Below are positions 28,068 to 37,966 of a stretch of 64,000 bases of DNA, in pieces. How positions within the stretch are numbered: position 1 is the first letter of the stretch; each line of letters starts with the position of its first letter. This DNA is from Alphaproteobacteria bacterium (GTDB taxonomy: Bacteria > Pseudomonadota > Alphaproteobacteria > Micropepsales > Micropepsaceae), in contig CANIHD010000006.1 in NCBI GenBank assembly GCA_947467345.1, positions 62,001-126,000 on the forward strand. Reading direction: 5' to 3'. Below the pieces are notes generated by a model, which made no database searches, had not been told where the DNA came from, and saw nothing but the letters and a program-made list of their open reading frames with translations. Made by a program: the position numbers and the translations under genes.

Positions 28068-28979
28068 TTAGTGGCCGGCCGTCGCTTTCACTTCCGCGGC
28101 GAAGTCTGTCTCGACCTTCTCGATGCCTTCGCCTACGGCGAAACGCAGAAAGCCGACAAGCTTGATCGGCGCGCCCAGATCCTTGCTCGCCTTCTCGATC
28201 ACTTTTGCCACCGGCGTCTCACCGTCGATGACAAAGACCTGCGAAATGAGAACGGATTCTTCGTGGAACTTGCGCATGCGCCCTTCAATCATCTTTTCGA
28301 TGACGTTTTCAGGCTTGCCGGTTTGACGTGCCGTATCGGCGTGGATGGCGCGCTCGCGCGCAACCACTTGCGGATCCAATTCCTCGACGTTCAACGCCAG
28401 CGGATTTGCCGCCGCGACGTGCATAGCGATCTGTTTGCCCAGCGCGGTCAGTCTATCGGCATCGGCCGAAGATTCGAGCGCAACCAAAACGCCGATCTTG
28501 CCGAGATCCGGCGCAAGGGCGTTGTGCACATAGCTTGCGACGACGCCTTGCGACACCGAAAGTCCGGCAGCGCGGCGCACAGTCATGTTCTCGCCGAGTT
28601 TGGCGATAAGATTGGCAAGGGCTTCTGAGCCTGCGTCGGCAGATGCTTGCACCTTGGCGAGATCGCCGCCGCCGTTCAGCGCGGCTTTCGCAGCCTTCTT
28701 CACGAAGTCCTGGAAATCGCTGCCACGCGCAACGAAATCGGTTTCGCAGTTCACTTCGATCAAAGCGCCGCGCCCCTTTTCCGAGGCAACGCCGATCAAA
28801 CCGTCAGCGGCTGTGCGGCCGGCTTTCTTCGCGGCTTTGGCGAGCCCCTTCTTACGCAGAAGGTCTACGGACGCTTCCATATCGCCGCTGGTTTCGTTCA
28901 ACGCCGATTTGCAATCCATCATCCCTGCGCCGGTGCGTTCGCGCAGATCCTTCACCATATTGGCGGTGACATTTGCCAT
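28068..28979 (-). CDS. tsf: Translation elongation factor Ts
   Basis: EF-Ts exchanges GDP for GTP on EF-Tu. The 303-residue protein begins with the UBA-like [20 protein letters not shown] and contains the core signature [15 protein letters not shown]. The gap of 99 bases to rpsB is longer than elsewhere in the operon, with no clear terminator. Confidence 0.97.
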   Translation of the reverse strand: MANVTANMVKDLRERTGAGMMDCKSALNETSGDMEASVDLLRKKGLAKAAKKAGRTAADGLIGVASEKGRGALIEVNCETDFVARGSDFQDFVKKAAKAALNGGGDLAKVQASADAGSEALANLIAKLGENMTVRRAAGLSVSQGVVASYVHNALAPDLGKIGVLVALESSADADRLTALGKQIAMHVAAANPLALNVEELDPQVVARERAIHADTARQTGKPENVIEKMIEGRMRKFHEESVLISQVFVIDGETPVAKVIEKASKDLGAPIKLVGFLRFAVGEGIEKVETDFAAEVKATAGH

Positions 28980-29078
28980 GGCTATTACCTCTTCTTTGCC
29001 CCGCGCCGTTTGCAGCGCAGGTTTTCAAACGCCGGCGGACGAGCCGATTTAAACGGCCCACCGCCAGCATCTCCCACC

Positions 29079-29873
29079 TTACGCGGCGGGGCTTGCTTCT
29101 GTTCCAGCTGTCAAGCCGGCGATCGGGCCAAGATCTTCCATGATCTCTGCCGAGGCTCCGATATCGGTGCCGCCCGCGACTTGTCCTTCCGAGAGGCCGT
29201 CGATGATCGCACGCGCGATGAGATCGCAGTACAACGCGATGGCGCGCGCGGCGTCGTCATTGCCGGGGATCGGATAGGTGATGCCGTCCGGATCTGAATT
29301 GGAATCCAAAATCGCCGCGACAGGAATGCCAAGCTTGCGCGCTTCGGCGACGGCAATGGATTCCTTGTTGGTGTCGATCACGAACAACATGCTCGGCAGG
29401 CCGCCCATGTCCTTGATACCGCCGAGCGAGCGTTCCAGCTTGTCGCGCTCGCGCATGATCTGCAGCAATTCTTTCTTGGTCAGGCCCGAAGCTTGAGCCG
29501 AACTTAGCGTCTCTTCGAACTGGCGCAGGCGCCGGATCGAACCCGTGATGGTCTGCCAGTTGGTCAGCGTGCCGCCAAGCCAACGATGGTTGACGTAATA
29601 TTGCGCGCAGCGCTTCGCGGCCGCGGCAACCGGATCGGAGGCCTGACGCTTGGTACCGACGAACAACACGCGGCCACCACCGGCAACGGCATCGCGCATC
29701 GTGAGCAGCGCTTGATGCAGCAGCGGAACGGTCTGCGTGAGGTCGATGATGTGAATATCGTTGCGGACGCCGAACAGATAGGAAGCCATCTTCGGATTCC
29801 AACGCTGGGTACGATGTCCAAAGTGCACGCCGGCTTCGAGAAGCTGACGCAAATTGAAATCTGGCAATGACAA
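29079..29873 (-). CDS. rpsB: 30S ribosomal protein S2
   Basis: S2 is a late-assembling small-subunit protein. [33 protein letters not shown] and [12 protein letters not shown] are diagnostic. I place the start at TTG (29873), because it has AGGAG six bases upstream and gives [11 protein letters not shown], the usual N-terminus; an in-frame ATG at 29903 lacks a ribosome binding site. Length is 264 residues. It is the first gene of the long operon that reaches lpxB. Confidence 0.96.
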   Translation of the reverse strand: MSLPDFNLRQLLEAGVHFGHRTQRWNPKMASYLFGVRNDIHIIDLTQTVPLLHQALLTMRDAVAGGGRVLFVGTKRQASDPVAAAAKRCAQYYVNHRWLGGTLTNWQTITGSIRRLRQFEETLSSAQASGLTKKELLQIMRERDKLERSLGGIKDMGGLPSMLFVIDTNKESIAVAEARKLGIPVAAILDSNSDPDGITYPIPGNDDAARAIALYCDLIARAIIDGLSEGQVAGGTDIGASAEIMEDLGPIAGLTAGTEASPAA

Positions 29874-30005
29874 AGTTATCTCCTGTTCTCCGGTTGGCCT
29901 CATGCGGGAGTCACCAATCGCAAGGACAATTCCCTGACGACCGGCACCGGATGGAGGAGCGCCCCTAAGGAACGCTCCGCCTGCCCCGCATTGCGGAATG
30001 GGCGG

Positions 30006-30034
30006 CTTATAGGGATTAAGGTCTTAAGGCGCAA
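30006..30034 (-). promoter_or_regulatory. rpsB operon promoter
   Basis: TTGCGC (30029-30034) and TATAAG (30006-30011) on the minus strand have the ideal 17-base spacing. The leader to the rpsB TTG would be about 125 bases and contains one hairpin. Confidence 0.65.
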
Positions 30035-30259
30035 GGTTCTAAAGGCTGAGAAAATCGGCCGAAAGCCAGGAAAACAAACGGAAAAGCGGTTCTCAACCGT
30101 TCAAGACCGCCCCAGGGGTGGCCTCCGCCCTCCCCAAGTCCGGCAGAGGGCTTCCTTCGCGTATCAGGCGGCATTGCCCGCCAATTCGAGCGAACACCTA
30201 TGGACGCAACACGCGCGCTCGCGCGAATTTGAGGCGTGGCCTCAGCTTCGCGTCAGCGC

Positions 30260-30282
30260 CGTAACAGCAAGCCCCTGTTACG
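30260..30282. repeat. Inverted repeat CGTAACAG-N7-CTGTTACG
   Basis: Two perfect 8-base arms flank a seven-base spacer upstream of the first DUF5916 gene. The geometry fits a dimeric repressor operator or a small hairpin. No second copy was noticed before the other two DUF5916 genes. Confidence 0.65.
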
Positions 30283-30338
30283 ACGAATTCATGCGTGGGC
30301 GGAAAGCGAAATCCGCGTCAGTTTATGCGAGGGCAAGC

Positions 30339-32561
30339 ATGCATTGTTTATCCGTGAGAACGCCGCGTATGTCGGGCGTAGCCGCTTTTCTGCTTACCGT
30401 CGGCATGTTTGCCGCTACCCCGTTCGGAAGCGCGAACGCGCAAGACATTGGCCCCACGGCCTTTCCGTCAGCTTCCGCCGCGCGGATCGACGTCGCGGAT
30501 GCGCCAACTATTGACGGCGACCTCAGCGACTTAGCCTGGGCAAAAGCGACCACGATCGAAAATTTCCGGCAATTGGAGCCGGTCGTAGGCGCCGCGCCCA
30601 GCGAACGCACGGTTGTGCGCGTGATGTACGACGAAACCAGCATCTATTTCGGCATCTATTCCTATGACCGCGAGCCGGATTTGATTGTCGCTCGCTCTAT
30701 GGCGCGGGACGGCGAGCTCTACACCGGCGACAACGTGACCGTGACGCTTGATCCGGGGGTGACGCGGCGCAACGCCTATCGCTTCCAGATGGGTCCCTCG
30801 GGCGGCCGCGCCGATTCGCTCATCCTGAACAACACCGCAGAGCTCGAAGAGTGGGACCCGATCTGGAGCGCAAAGGCGCGCCGCGTCGCCGACGGCTGGG
30901 TGGCCGAGATGGCAATCCCCTTCAGCAGCCTTTCCTTTCAGGCGGGCAGCGATTGGGGTTTCGAATTCCGGCGGGAAATTCGCCGCAAAGCGGAGGAGAT
31001 CCGTTGGGCCAGTCAGAACCGGAATTTAGAGTTCACCGACGTCAGCAAAATAGGAACGCTGACCGGCATCAACAATGTCAGTCAGGGGCTCGGGCTCGAC
31101 GTGCAGGCCTATGGCGTTATGCGCGTCAAACGTGATTGGCACATTCCCGGCGAAGACACCGGGCTTAGCTTCACCGGCGGCGGCAACATCTTCTATCGCG
31201 TCACCCCTGCCCTTACCGCGACGCTGACGTACAATCCGGACTTCTCCGACGCGCCGTTGGATGCGCGGCAGGTCAACACCACGCGCTTCTCATTATTTAC
31301 GCCGGAGACACGCGACTTCTTTTTGCAGGATGCTGGTGCCTTCGAGTTTGCGGGACGGGCCTTCGCGCGCGGCTTCGATGATCGCAACGCCAATAATGGC
31401 CGGCCCTTCTTTTCGCGGAATATCGGCCTGGCCGGCGGTCAGCAGGTCAGCATCATCGGCGGTGGCAAATTATCTGGCGAACATGCGGGCTTCAGCATTG
31501 GCGCGCTCAGCGTCGTCACCGACAAAACATCGACGGCGGGAGAACAGGTGCTCTCCGTCGCCCGCGTCAGCAAGGCGATAGGCGAATCCCGGATCGGCAT
31601 GATCGTCACACATGGCGATCCCACAGGCCAAACCGACAACAGTGTTGTGGGCGCCGACTATCAGTTTCGTGACTCTGAATCCCTAGGTGGCGGCGTTTTG
31701 ATCGCCGACCTCTTTTATCAACACAGTTTTTCTAGCGAAGAGGGGCGCGATTCGTCCTTCGGCTTTGCGGCGTCCTACCCCAACGAACCTTGGTTCGGCG
31801 AAGCCGCCTTCAAACAGATCGGCAAGAATTTCACGCCGGCTCTCGGGTTCATCAATCGCAAAGCGGTTCGCGTCTATGAAGGCGCTTTCGGTCACATCAC
31901 GCGCTTCGACAATCAGTGGCTGCGGCAGATGGATATTTCCACCGAGAACATCATGTACACCGATCTGAACGACAGAACGGAAACACGCGAGAGCGAACTT
32001 AGCGTCGAATTCGAAACCAGCGGCGATGACGAGTTCGGATTTTCGACTACAAATTTCTTCGAAGCCGTGCCGGAAATCTTCGACCTCCCCGGCGACATTC
32101 TGGTGCCGCCTGGCAATTACAATTGGAACATCGTGAAAGCCGGCTTCTCCAATTCGGATGCCCGACTCATCGGAGTCGAAATCGAAGTCGAATGCTGTGG
32201 CTTCTATGACGGGAGCGCGCTGCAGGCAGAGGCGGAAATTGGATTCCGTCCCAACGAATTTTACACCTTCGCTCTCACTTACGAATTCAGCCATTTCGAC
32301 ATGCCGGGCGGCGAAACCGACGTGCATCTACTCGAGGCCGCCTCCGTCATCAATTTCACGCCCGACATGGAACTGCGTCTGCAGGCGCAATATGACAATA
32401 TCAGCCGGGATTTCGGTTTCTTAGCCCGCTATCGCTGGGAATTTACGCCAGGGGGCGAGCTCTTCATCGCCTTTGGCCAGGCGGGGCGCATTCCTACCTC
32501 CCGCTTTGTGGCCGAGCGCTCCCAATTCTCCGTGCGCCTGGGGCACACATTTAGGTTTTGA
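30339..32561 (+). CDS. Outer-membrane-type protein, CBM9-like domain plus DUF5916 (copy 1)
   Basis: The 740-residue precursor starts at an ATG behind GAGGG and has a signal peptide (SGVAAFLLTVGMFAATPFGS, cleavage near ANA-Q). Residues of about 40-230 resemble family 9 carbohydrate-binding domains (IDGDLSDLAWAKA, VRVMYDETSIYFGIY, MAIPFSSLSF). The remaining 500 form the DUF5916 part, probably a beta-barrel: NPDFSDAPLDARQVNTTRFS, TPETRDFFLQ, alternating aromatic strands and a C-terminal Phe. No catalytic motif is seen and the function is unknown. It heads a tandem array of three paralogs that separates rpsB from dnaE. An upstream extension to 29991 is unlikely. Confidence 0.88.
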   Translation: MHCLSVRTPRMSGVAAFLLTVGMFAATPFGSANAQDIGPTAFPSASAARIDVADAPTIDGDLSDLAWAKATTIENFRQLEPVVGAAPSERTVVRVMYDETSIYFGIYSYDREPDLIVARSMARDGELYTGDNVTVTLDPGVTRRNAYRFQMGPSGGRADSLILNNTAELEEWDPIWSAKARRVADGWVAEMAIPFSSLSFQAGSDWGFEFRREIRRKAEEIRWASQNRNLEFTDVSKIGTLTGINNVSQGLGLDVQAYGVMRVKRDWHIPGEDTGLSFTGGGNIFYRVTPALTATLTYNPDFSDAPLDARQVNTTRFSLFTPETRDFFLQDAGAFEFAGRAFARGFDDRNANNGRPFFSRNIGLAGGQQVSIIGGGKLSGEHAGFSIGALSVVTDKTSTAGEQVLSVARVSKAIGESRIGMIVTHGDPTGQTDNSVVGADYQFRDSESLGGGVLIADLFYQHSFSSEEGRDSSFGFAASYPNEPWFGEAAFKQIGKNFTPALGFINRKAVRVYEGAFGHITRFDNQWLRQMDISTENIMYTDLNDRTETRESELSVEFETSGDDEFGFSTTNFFEAVPEIFDLPGDILVPPGNYNWNIVKAGFSNSDARLIGVEIEVECCGFYDGSALQAEAEIGFRPNEFYTFALTYEFSHFDMPGGETDVHLLEAASVINFTPDMELRLQAQYDNISRDFGFLARYRWEFTPGGELFIAFGQAGRIPTSRFVAERSQFSVRLGHTFRF

Positions 32562-32678
32562 AGTCTTTGGCGCTGATGGTCGCGGGCGCCTCCTAAGCCC
32601 TTTCGTTTTCCGGCGTCCAGGTGCTAAGGCCTGTCCGCCGCTTCATTGGGGGAAGCGTCGTTCCGGGGGCGGAATTTC

Positions 32679-34859
32679 TTGCGCATCTATTCAAATATTG
32701 TCGTTCTGGTGCTGGCGCTTGCGGCGTCTTCAGCATTCGCCGGGCAGGCCCCGCCTTTGGAGGGCCCCCACCCGATCAGCGGTGCGGTTCGAATCGATGC
32801 CCGTGAGGCGCCCACAATTGATGGTGATATCTCGGACGCGGTTTGGGCCAAGGCGCAAGTCATCGACGAATTCTGGCAGGCGATTCCCGCGACAGGCGAA
32901 CCGGCTACGGAGCGCACCGAAGTGCGCGTCCTCTACGATGCTGAAAATCTCTATTTCGCGATCTATGCCTACGACAAAACGCCCGACCGCATTGTGGTGC
33001 GCGCCATGTCGCGCGACGGGCAAATCGGCACGGGCGATGTCGTTCGCATCATCATCGATCCCGGTTTGACACGGCGGAACGCCTATACGTTTCAGATCGG
33101 CCCTTCTGGCGGACGCGTCGATGCCATCTTGCAGAACAACACCACGAATTTGCAGGAATGGGACACGATCTGGACCGCGAAGACGCGCATCACCGATCAA
33201 GGCTGGGTTGTTGAGGTCGCTCTTCCCTTCCGCAGCATCTCCTACGAAAACGAGCAAAGCGATTGGGGCTTCGAGCTCACGCGCCAGATTCGGCACAAGG
33301 GCGAGACCGTCCGCTGGTCCAATTACAGCCCGGTCATCAGTTTCACCGACGTATCAGGCGCCGGCACGCTGACGGGTATCACCGGCGCAAATCAGGGCCT
33401 CGGCCTCGATCTTCAGGTCTATGGCCTGACGCGTGTCAAACGTGACTGGAACATTCCCGGCGAAGACACCGGCCTTTCCGGCACCGCAGGCGGCAACGCG
33501 TTCTACAAAATCACGCCGGCGCTGACGGGAACGCTCACCTTCAATCCGGATTTTTCCGACGCACCGCTCGACGTACGGCAGGTCAACACCACGCGCTTCT
33601 CATTGTTCACGCCGGAGACGCGGGACTTCTTCCTCCAGGACACGCAAGTGTTCGAATTTGGCGGGCGCAATTTCATCGATGAAAACAATGCGCGGCCATT
33701 CTTCTCACGCAATATCGGCCTGGCGCGCGGCGTCCCCGTCAGCATTGTCGCGGGCGGAAAATTGTCCGGTGAATATGGCGGCTTCGGAATCGGCGCGCTT
33801 TCCGTGCTCACAGACAGAACCCCAACCTCGGACGGCCAGGTGCTGTCGGTAGCGCGCATCACGCATCAAATCTTTGGAGGATCGAAATTGGGCGTCGTTG
33901 CAACCCATGGCGATCCCACTGGGCTTTCGGAAAACAGCCTGGTCGGAACCGACTTCCAATATCGCGACGCCAATTTCTTAGGGGCCGCCAACGTGCTCGA
34001 AACCGACCTCTATTACGAGCGCAGCTTCTCCGACACGCAAGGCGACGACGATTCTTTCGGCATCGGTGTCAATTTGCCGAACGAGCCTTGGGGCGGGCGC
34101 TTAACCGCGAAGGAGGTTGGGACCAATTTTCGCCCTGCTTTGGGCTTCGTCAACCGCACGGGAATTCGCGCCTATCAAGGCGTCGTTGCCCGCACGCTAC
34201 GCTACCGCAACGCTACTTTGCGCAGCTTCGCGCTGACCAACGAAAACAATTTCGTCACTGATCTCGACGACCGATTGGAGTCGCGCAAGAACAGCCTGGA
34301 TGCCACCATTCAAACGGCGGCGACCGATAATTTCTCCATCAATGTCGCCAACCAATTCGAGGCGGTGCCAGTTGCGTTCGACCTCCCAGGACGCGTCGCC
34401 GTGCCGGCCGGGCATTATCAATGGACCACGATCGGCGGGAAAATCGAAACGTCTCAGGCGCGCGTGTTTCAAATTGAAATCGAAGGCACGTGCTGTAGTT
34501 TCTACGATGGCACCGGCGTCGAAACCAAAGTCGAACTGAACTACCGGCCCACCGCGAATTTCGAATTTCAGCCCGCCTATGAGGGGCGTTTCATCGACCT
34601 GCCCACCGGCCATGTTGATATCCATGTCGTGTCGGCGGACGTGATCGTGAACTTCACGCCCGATATGCAACTCGCGATGCAAATGCAATACGACAATATC
34701 AGCGAGAGCTTTGGATTGCTGGCGCGCTATCGCTGGGAGTTCATGCCCGGCAGCGAGTTCTTCGCGTCGTTCGGACAATCGGCGCTAGTACCGAAGTCTA
34801 ACTTCATCGCGCAACGCTCGCAATTGCTGTTCCGCATCGGGCACACCTTCCGCCTCTAG
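32679..34859 (+). CDS. Outer-membrane-type protein, CBM9-like domain plus DUF5916 (copy 2)
   Basis: This is the closest relative of copy 1, with the same domains: IDGDISDAVWAKAQ, VRVLYDAENLYFAIYAYD, then FNPDFSDAPLDVRQVNTTRF and TPETRDFFLQDTQVFEF. The C-terminus ends HTFRL. No ATG lies near the beginning. I choose TTG at 32679, with GGGGGCGGA upstream, giving the signal peptide RIYSNIVVLVLALAASSAFA; the TTG at 32646 is an alternative. Length is about 726 residues. A TCC pair (GTCCSFYDG) matches the cysteine motif of the other copies. Function unknown; surface glycan or substrate binding is only suggested by the CBM9-like part. Confidence 0.87.
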   Translation: MRIYSNIVVLVLALAASSAFAGQAPPLEGPHPISGAVRIDAREAPTIDGDISDAVWAKAQVIDEFWQAIPATGEPATERTEVRVLYDAENLYFAIYAYDKTPDRIVVRAMSRDGQIGTGDVVRIIIDPGLTRRNAYTFQIGPSGGRVDAILQNNTTNLQEWDTIWTAKTRITDQGWVVEVALPFRSISYENEQSDWGFELTRQIRHKGETVRWSNYSPVISFTDVSGAGTLTGITGANQGLGLDLQVYGLTRVKRDWNIPGEDTGLSGTAGGNAFYKITPALTGTLTFNPDFSDAPLDVRQVNTTRFSLFTPETRDFFLQDTQVFEFGGRNFIDENNARPFFSRNIGLARGVPVSIVAGGKLSGEYGGFGIGALSVLTDRTPTSDGQVLSVARITHQIFGGSKLGVVATHGDPTGLSENSLVGTDFQYRDANFLGAANVLETDLYYERSFSDTQGDDDSFGIGVNLPNEPWGGRLTAKEVGTNFRPALGFVNRTGIRAYQGVVARTLRYRNATLRSFALTNENNFVTDLDDRLESRKNSLDATIQTAATDNFSINVANQFEAVPVAFDLPGRVAVPAGHYQWTTIGGKIETSQARVFQIEIEGTCCSFYDGTGVETKVELNYRPTANFEFQPAYEGRFIDLPTGHVDIHVVSADVIVNFTPDMQLAMQMQYDNISESFGLLARYRWEFMPGSEFFASFGQSALVPKSNFIAQRSQLLFRIGHTFRL

Positions 34860-35064
34860 GCACTGCGCGCGTCCCTCGCCTCGGGCATACATTACGTTTC
34901 TGACAGGATAGCGATGACTTGAAGCATTCGCCTCCCAGAGCGACGCTTCGTCCCCTTTTCTCGCTAAGTCTCGGGTGCTAAGGCCACCCCTATTCACGCC
35001 GCCTGACGGCGTGGATTCGTGGGGAAATACCGGGGTGTGTGGCGTGGGGGCGGATATCAGCCAA

Positions 35065-37257
35065 GTGTGGAGGCGTACCATTTTCGTGGCGGGCGCTCTT
35101 ATTTGCGCGGTTCCCGCATTCGCCGCCGACGTCCCGCCGGCCATCCTCCATCCCGAAGCCCGCGCGACGCGCATCGACGTCAGCGAAGCGCCCACGATCG
35201 ACGGTGATCTCTCCGACGCCATCTGGGCGAAGGCGCAAGCCATCCCCGACAATTTTCGGCAGGTAGAAGCCAATAGGGCGGACGCGGGGAGCGAGCGTTC
35301 GGAAGTGCGGATTCTCTACGACGAGAACAATCTCTATTTCTCCATTCATGCCTATGACGACCAACCCGAGCTCGTCGTCTCTCACATCATGACGCGCGAC
35401 GGGAACCTCGGCACCGGCGACAGCTTCCGCATCTACCTTGATCCGAGTATGACGCGGCGCAATGGCTATTCCTTCGAAGTGGGACCAACGGGCGGGCGCA
35501 CGGAAGGCCTTGTTCAGAACAACAGCGATCTTCTGACCGAATGGGACACGCTGTGGGAAGCGCGCGCGCGGCGCACCGTGGACGGCTGGTCGGCGGAAGT
35601 CGCCATCCCCTTCCGCAGCCTCTCCTATGAGCGCGGCCGCACGGAATGGGGCGTGGACTTTCTGCGGCTCATCCGCCGCCGAGGCGAGCGCGTGCGCTGG
35701 ACCTCGCATTCGCCCACCATCACCTTCAACGACATCTCGCAAGCCGGAACGCTGACAGGCCTTAGCGATGTTGCGGAAGGCGCCGGGCTCGACGTGCAGG
35801 TCTATGGAAAGCTGCGCTACAAATACGATTACGAACCCGATCCGGCGCGCGGCGCTCTCTCTGGCGGCGCCAGCGGCAACGCCTTTTATAAAATCACGCC
35901 GGCGCTGACCGGCACGGCGACGATCAATCCTGATTTTTCGGATAGCCCGCTCGATGAGCGTCAGGTCAACACCGGACGGTTTTCGCTGTTTCAGCCCGAG
36001 ACACGCGACTTCTTTCTGCAGGATGCGGCGACATTCGAATTCGGCGGGCGTAATTTCGTCAATGGAAATTTCGGGCTGAATGCACCGAACTCGCGTCCGT
36101 TCTTTTCCCGCAATATCGGTCTGGTTAACGGGCGGCCAGTGACGATCCTCGCGGGTGGCAAACTCTCCGGCCAAGTTGACGATATTGGCATCGGCGCGCT
36201 CAGTGTGGTTACCAATGAAACGCGCACCACGAAAAAGCAGGTCTTGTCGGTGGCGCGCATCACCAAGCCGGTGCTGTCGCAATCCAAGATCGGCTTCATC
36301 GTGACCAATGGTGAACCCACCGGCCAGGGCGAGAACACGGTGGTCGGCGGCGACTTTCAATATCGCAATTCCGATTTCCTAGGCGGCGATACGCTGCAAA
36401 TCGACAACTACTTCCAGCGCAGCTTTTCCGACACGATCGGCGACGGCAATTCGTTTGGAAGTACGATTTATCTGCCAAACGAACCCTGGGGCGGCGAGTT
36501 ACGCTTCAAGCAGATCGACGACAATTTCTTCCCGGCGCTGGGCTTCGCCAATCATCCAGGCATTCGCGACTATCAGGCAACCGCGACACGCACCGACCGC
36601 TATACCGGTCAATTTATACGCGACACGCAATTCGGCGCGACGCATACATTCGTGACCGATCTTCATGACGAGATTCAATCGCGCCAGAGCCGTCTCTGGA
36701 CACGCATCAATTCGCGCAACATCGATACGTTCGATCTTAATGTTTACAACTATTTCGAGAACGTGCCGGAGCCGTTCAACCTTCCCGGTGGCGTTCCAGT
36801 TCCGACCGGGAAATATGACTGGACCAATGTCGTAACCCGCATCGACACCACGCAAGGACGGTGGTGGACCTTCACCATCAGCGCCGAGTGTTGCAGCTTC
36901 TACAATGGCAATTATTTCAAGATCGACAACTCGGTTACGTTCCGCTTCACACCGCAATTCGAAATCAATCCGCGTTATGTCGCGACGTTCATCGATCTAC
37001 CGACCGGCTATGTTGATATTCACGTTCTGCAGTTGAACACGGTTTATAATTTCACGCCTGACATGCAGATCCTCGTTCAAGCGCAATACGACAATATTAG
37101 CGAGAATTTCGGATTCTCACTGCGCTATCGCTGGGAATATTCGCCGGGCAACGACATCTTTGTCGGGTTCGGGCAATCGGCTCTTATTCCCGGAACCGAT
37201 TTCGAACCGCAGACGACGCAGTTCTCCGTTCGCTTGGGACGCACCTTCCGCTTCTGA
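35065..37257 (+). CDS. Outer-membrane-type protein, CBM9-like domain plus DUF5916 (copy 3)
   Basis: This is the most divergent of the three. It keeps IDGDLSDAIWAKAQ, VRILYDENNLYFSIHAYD, INPDFSDSPLDERQVNTGRF, QPETRDFFLQDAATFEF and a terminal Phe. The KRDW-IPGEDTG segment shared by copies 1 and 2 is replaced by an unrelated acidic loop. The best start is GTG at 35065, giving the signal peptide MWRRTIFVAGALICAVPAFA and about 730 residues; the open frame extends to 34975 without a better start. The cysteine pair is kept (AECCSFYNG). It converges with the amidotransferase gene 13 bases away. Confidence 0.87.
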   Translation: MWRRTIFVAGALICAVPAFAADVPPAILHPEARATRIDVSEAPTIDGDLSDAIWAKAQAIPDNFRQVEANRADAGSERSEVRILYDENNLYFSIHAYDDQPELVVSHIMTRDGNLGTGDSFRIYLDPSMTRRNGYSFEVGPTGGRTEGLVQNNSDLLTEWDTLWEARARRTVDGWSAEVAIPFRSLSYERGRTEWGVDFLRLIRRRGERVRWTSHSPTITFNDISQAGTLTGLSDVAEGAGLDVQVYGKLRYKYDYEPDPARGALSGGASGNAFYKITPALTGTATINPDFSDSPLDERQVNTGRFSLFQPETRDFFLQDAATFEFGGRNFVNGNFGLNAPNSRPFFSRNIGLVNGRPVTILAGGKLSGQVDDIGIGALSVVTNETRTTKKQVLSVARITKPVLSQSKIGFIVTNGEPTGQGENTVVGGDFQYRNSDFLGGDTLQIDNYFQRSFSDTIGDGNSFGSTIYLPNEPWGGELRFKQIDDNFFPALGFANHPGIRDYQATATRTDRYTGQFIRDTQFGATHTFVTDLHDEIQSRQSRLWTRINSRNIDTFDLNVYNYFENVPEPFNLPGGVPVPTGKYDWTNVVTRIDTTQGRWWTFTISAECCSFYNGNYFKIDNSVTFRFTPQFEINPRYVATFIDLPTGYVDIHVLQLNTVYNFTPDMQILVQAQYDNISENFGFSLRYRWEYSPGNDIFVGFGQSALIPGTDFEPQTTQFSVRLGRTFRF

Positions 37258-37270
37258 ACCCACTGCGGGC

Positions 37271-37966
37271 TTAGGAAAGCTGGGCCAGCCAATCTGTGAG
37301 AACGTTCTGTCCGGCGCGCGCGGCCGAAGCGCCATACCGGAGACAGTCTTCGCGCAGGCTCTCCACCGACACGTTCGGCGTAACGGCGATTTCCAAGGAA
37401 TGACCGATCAGCCAGCGCTCGAAATTTTTTGGATCGAGTTCAGGATGGAATTGAAGGGCGAGCGCATTCTTGGTGGCGAATGCCTGATGCGGCGTGATGT
37501 GCGTCGAGGCCAATAGGCTGGCGCCAATGGGCAGAGAAAACGTGTCGCCGTGCCAGTGAAGCACGGGAACGTCTTGCAGATGCCTAAGGGGGCTGTGTTT
37601 CCCTGCGGCGCTTAGATCAATTTTGCTCCAGCCAATTTCCTTCTGGGTGCCGGCATAAACCCGGCCCCCCAAAGCATGCGCGATCATTTGCGCGCCCAAA
37701 CATAGGCCGATAGTGGGACGCGCGGTCACAAGGCGGCGACGCAATATGTCCAATTCCAAGCGCAGAAACGGATAGATTGCGTCATCATTGACGCCGATCG
37801 GCCCGCCGAGAACGGCAAGGATATCAGGCGCCAGAGGATCGATTGCGGACAGATCGTCCACGCCCGCTTCGCGATAGATGATTTCATAGCCGGATTGCGC
37901 GAACAAATCCGCGAACACGCCCAGATCTTCGAAATGGACGTGCCGTATGGCGAGAACGGATTTCAT
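37271..37966 (-). CDS. Class I glutamine amidotransferase (GuaA N-domain-like)
   Basis: This free-standing amidotransferase domain of 231 residues carries the triad C89 (GLCLGAQ), H174 and E176 (LQFHPE). Single-domain proteins of this kind are annotated as GMP synthase-like and often hydrolyse glutamine or gamma-glutamyl amides of small molecules; the target is unknown. Its start overlaps the msrB stop (ATGA), so the two are cotranslated. Confidence 0.88.
   Translation of the reverse strand: MKSVLAIRHVHFEDLGVFADLFAQSGYEIIYREAGVDDLSAIDPLAPDILAVLGGPIGVNDDAIYPFLRLELDILRRRLVTARPTIGLCLGAQMIAHALGGRVYAGTQKEIGWSKIDLSAAGKHSPLRHLQDVPVLHWHGDTFSLPIGASLLASTHITPHQAFATKNALALQFHPELDPKNFERWLIGHSLEIAVTPNVSVESLREDCLRYGASAARAGQNVLTDWLAQLS

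Larger units (their letters stand above)
29874..30338. other. Divergent control region between rpsB and the first DUF5916 gene
   Basis: No gene is supported here. On the rpsB side there is a promoter (30006-30034) and a leader hairpin with GGAGCG/CGCTCC arms at 29956-29961 and 29973-29978; S2 operons are often self-regulated through the leader, but the S2-binding fold cannot be confirmed by eye. On the other side an 8-bp inverted repeat (30260-30282) lies 57 bases before the DUF5916 start. The frame of the first DUF5916 gene stays open through this stretch but has no signal-peptide logic. Confidence 0.6.

Noticed and set aside
30090-30104. Possible third LexA box, GTTC-N6-GTTC, in the rpsB/DUF5916 gap
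   Set aside because: The spacer is six bases, not seven, so it does not match the alphaproteobacterial operator.
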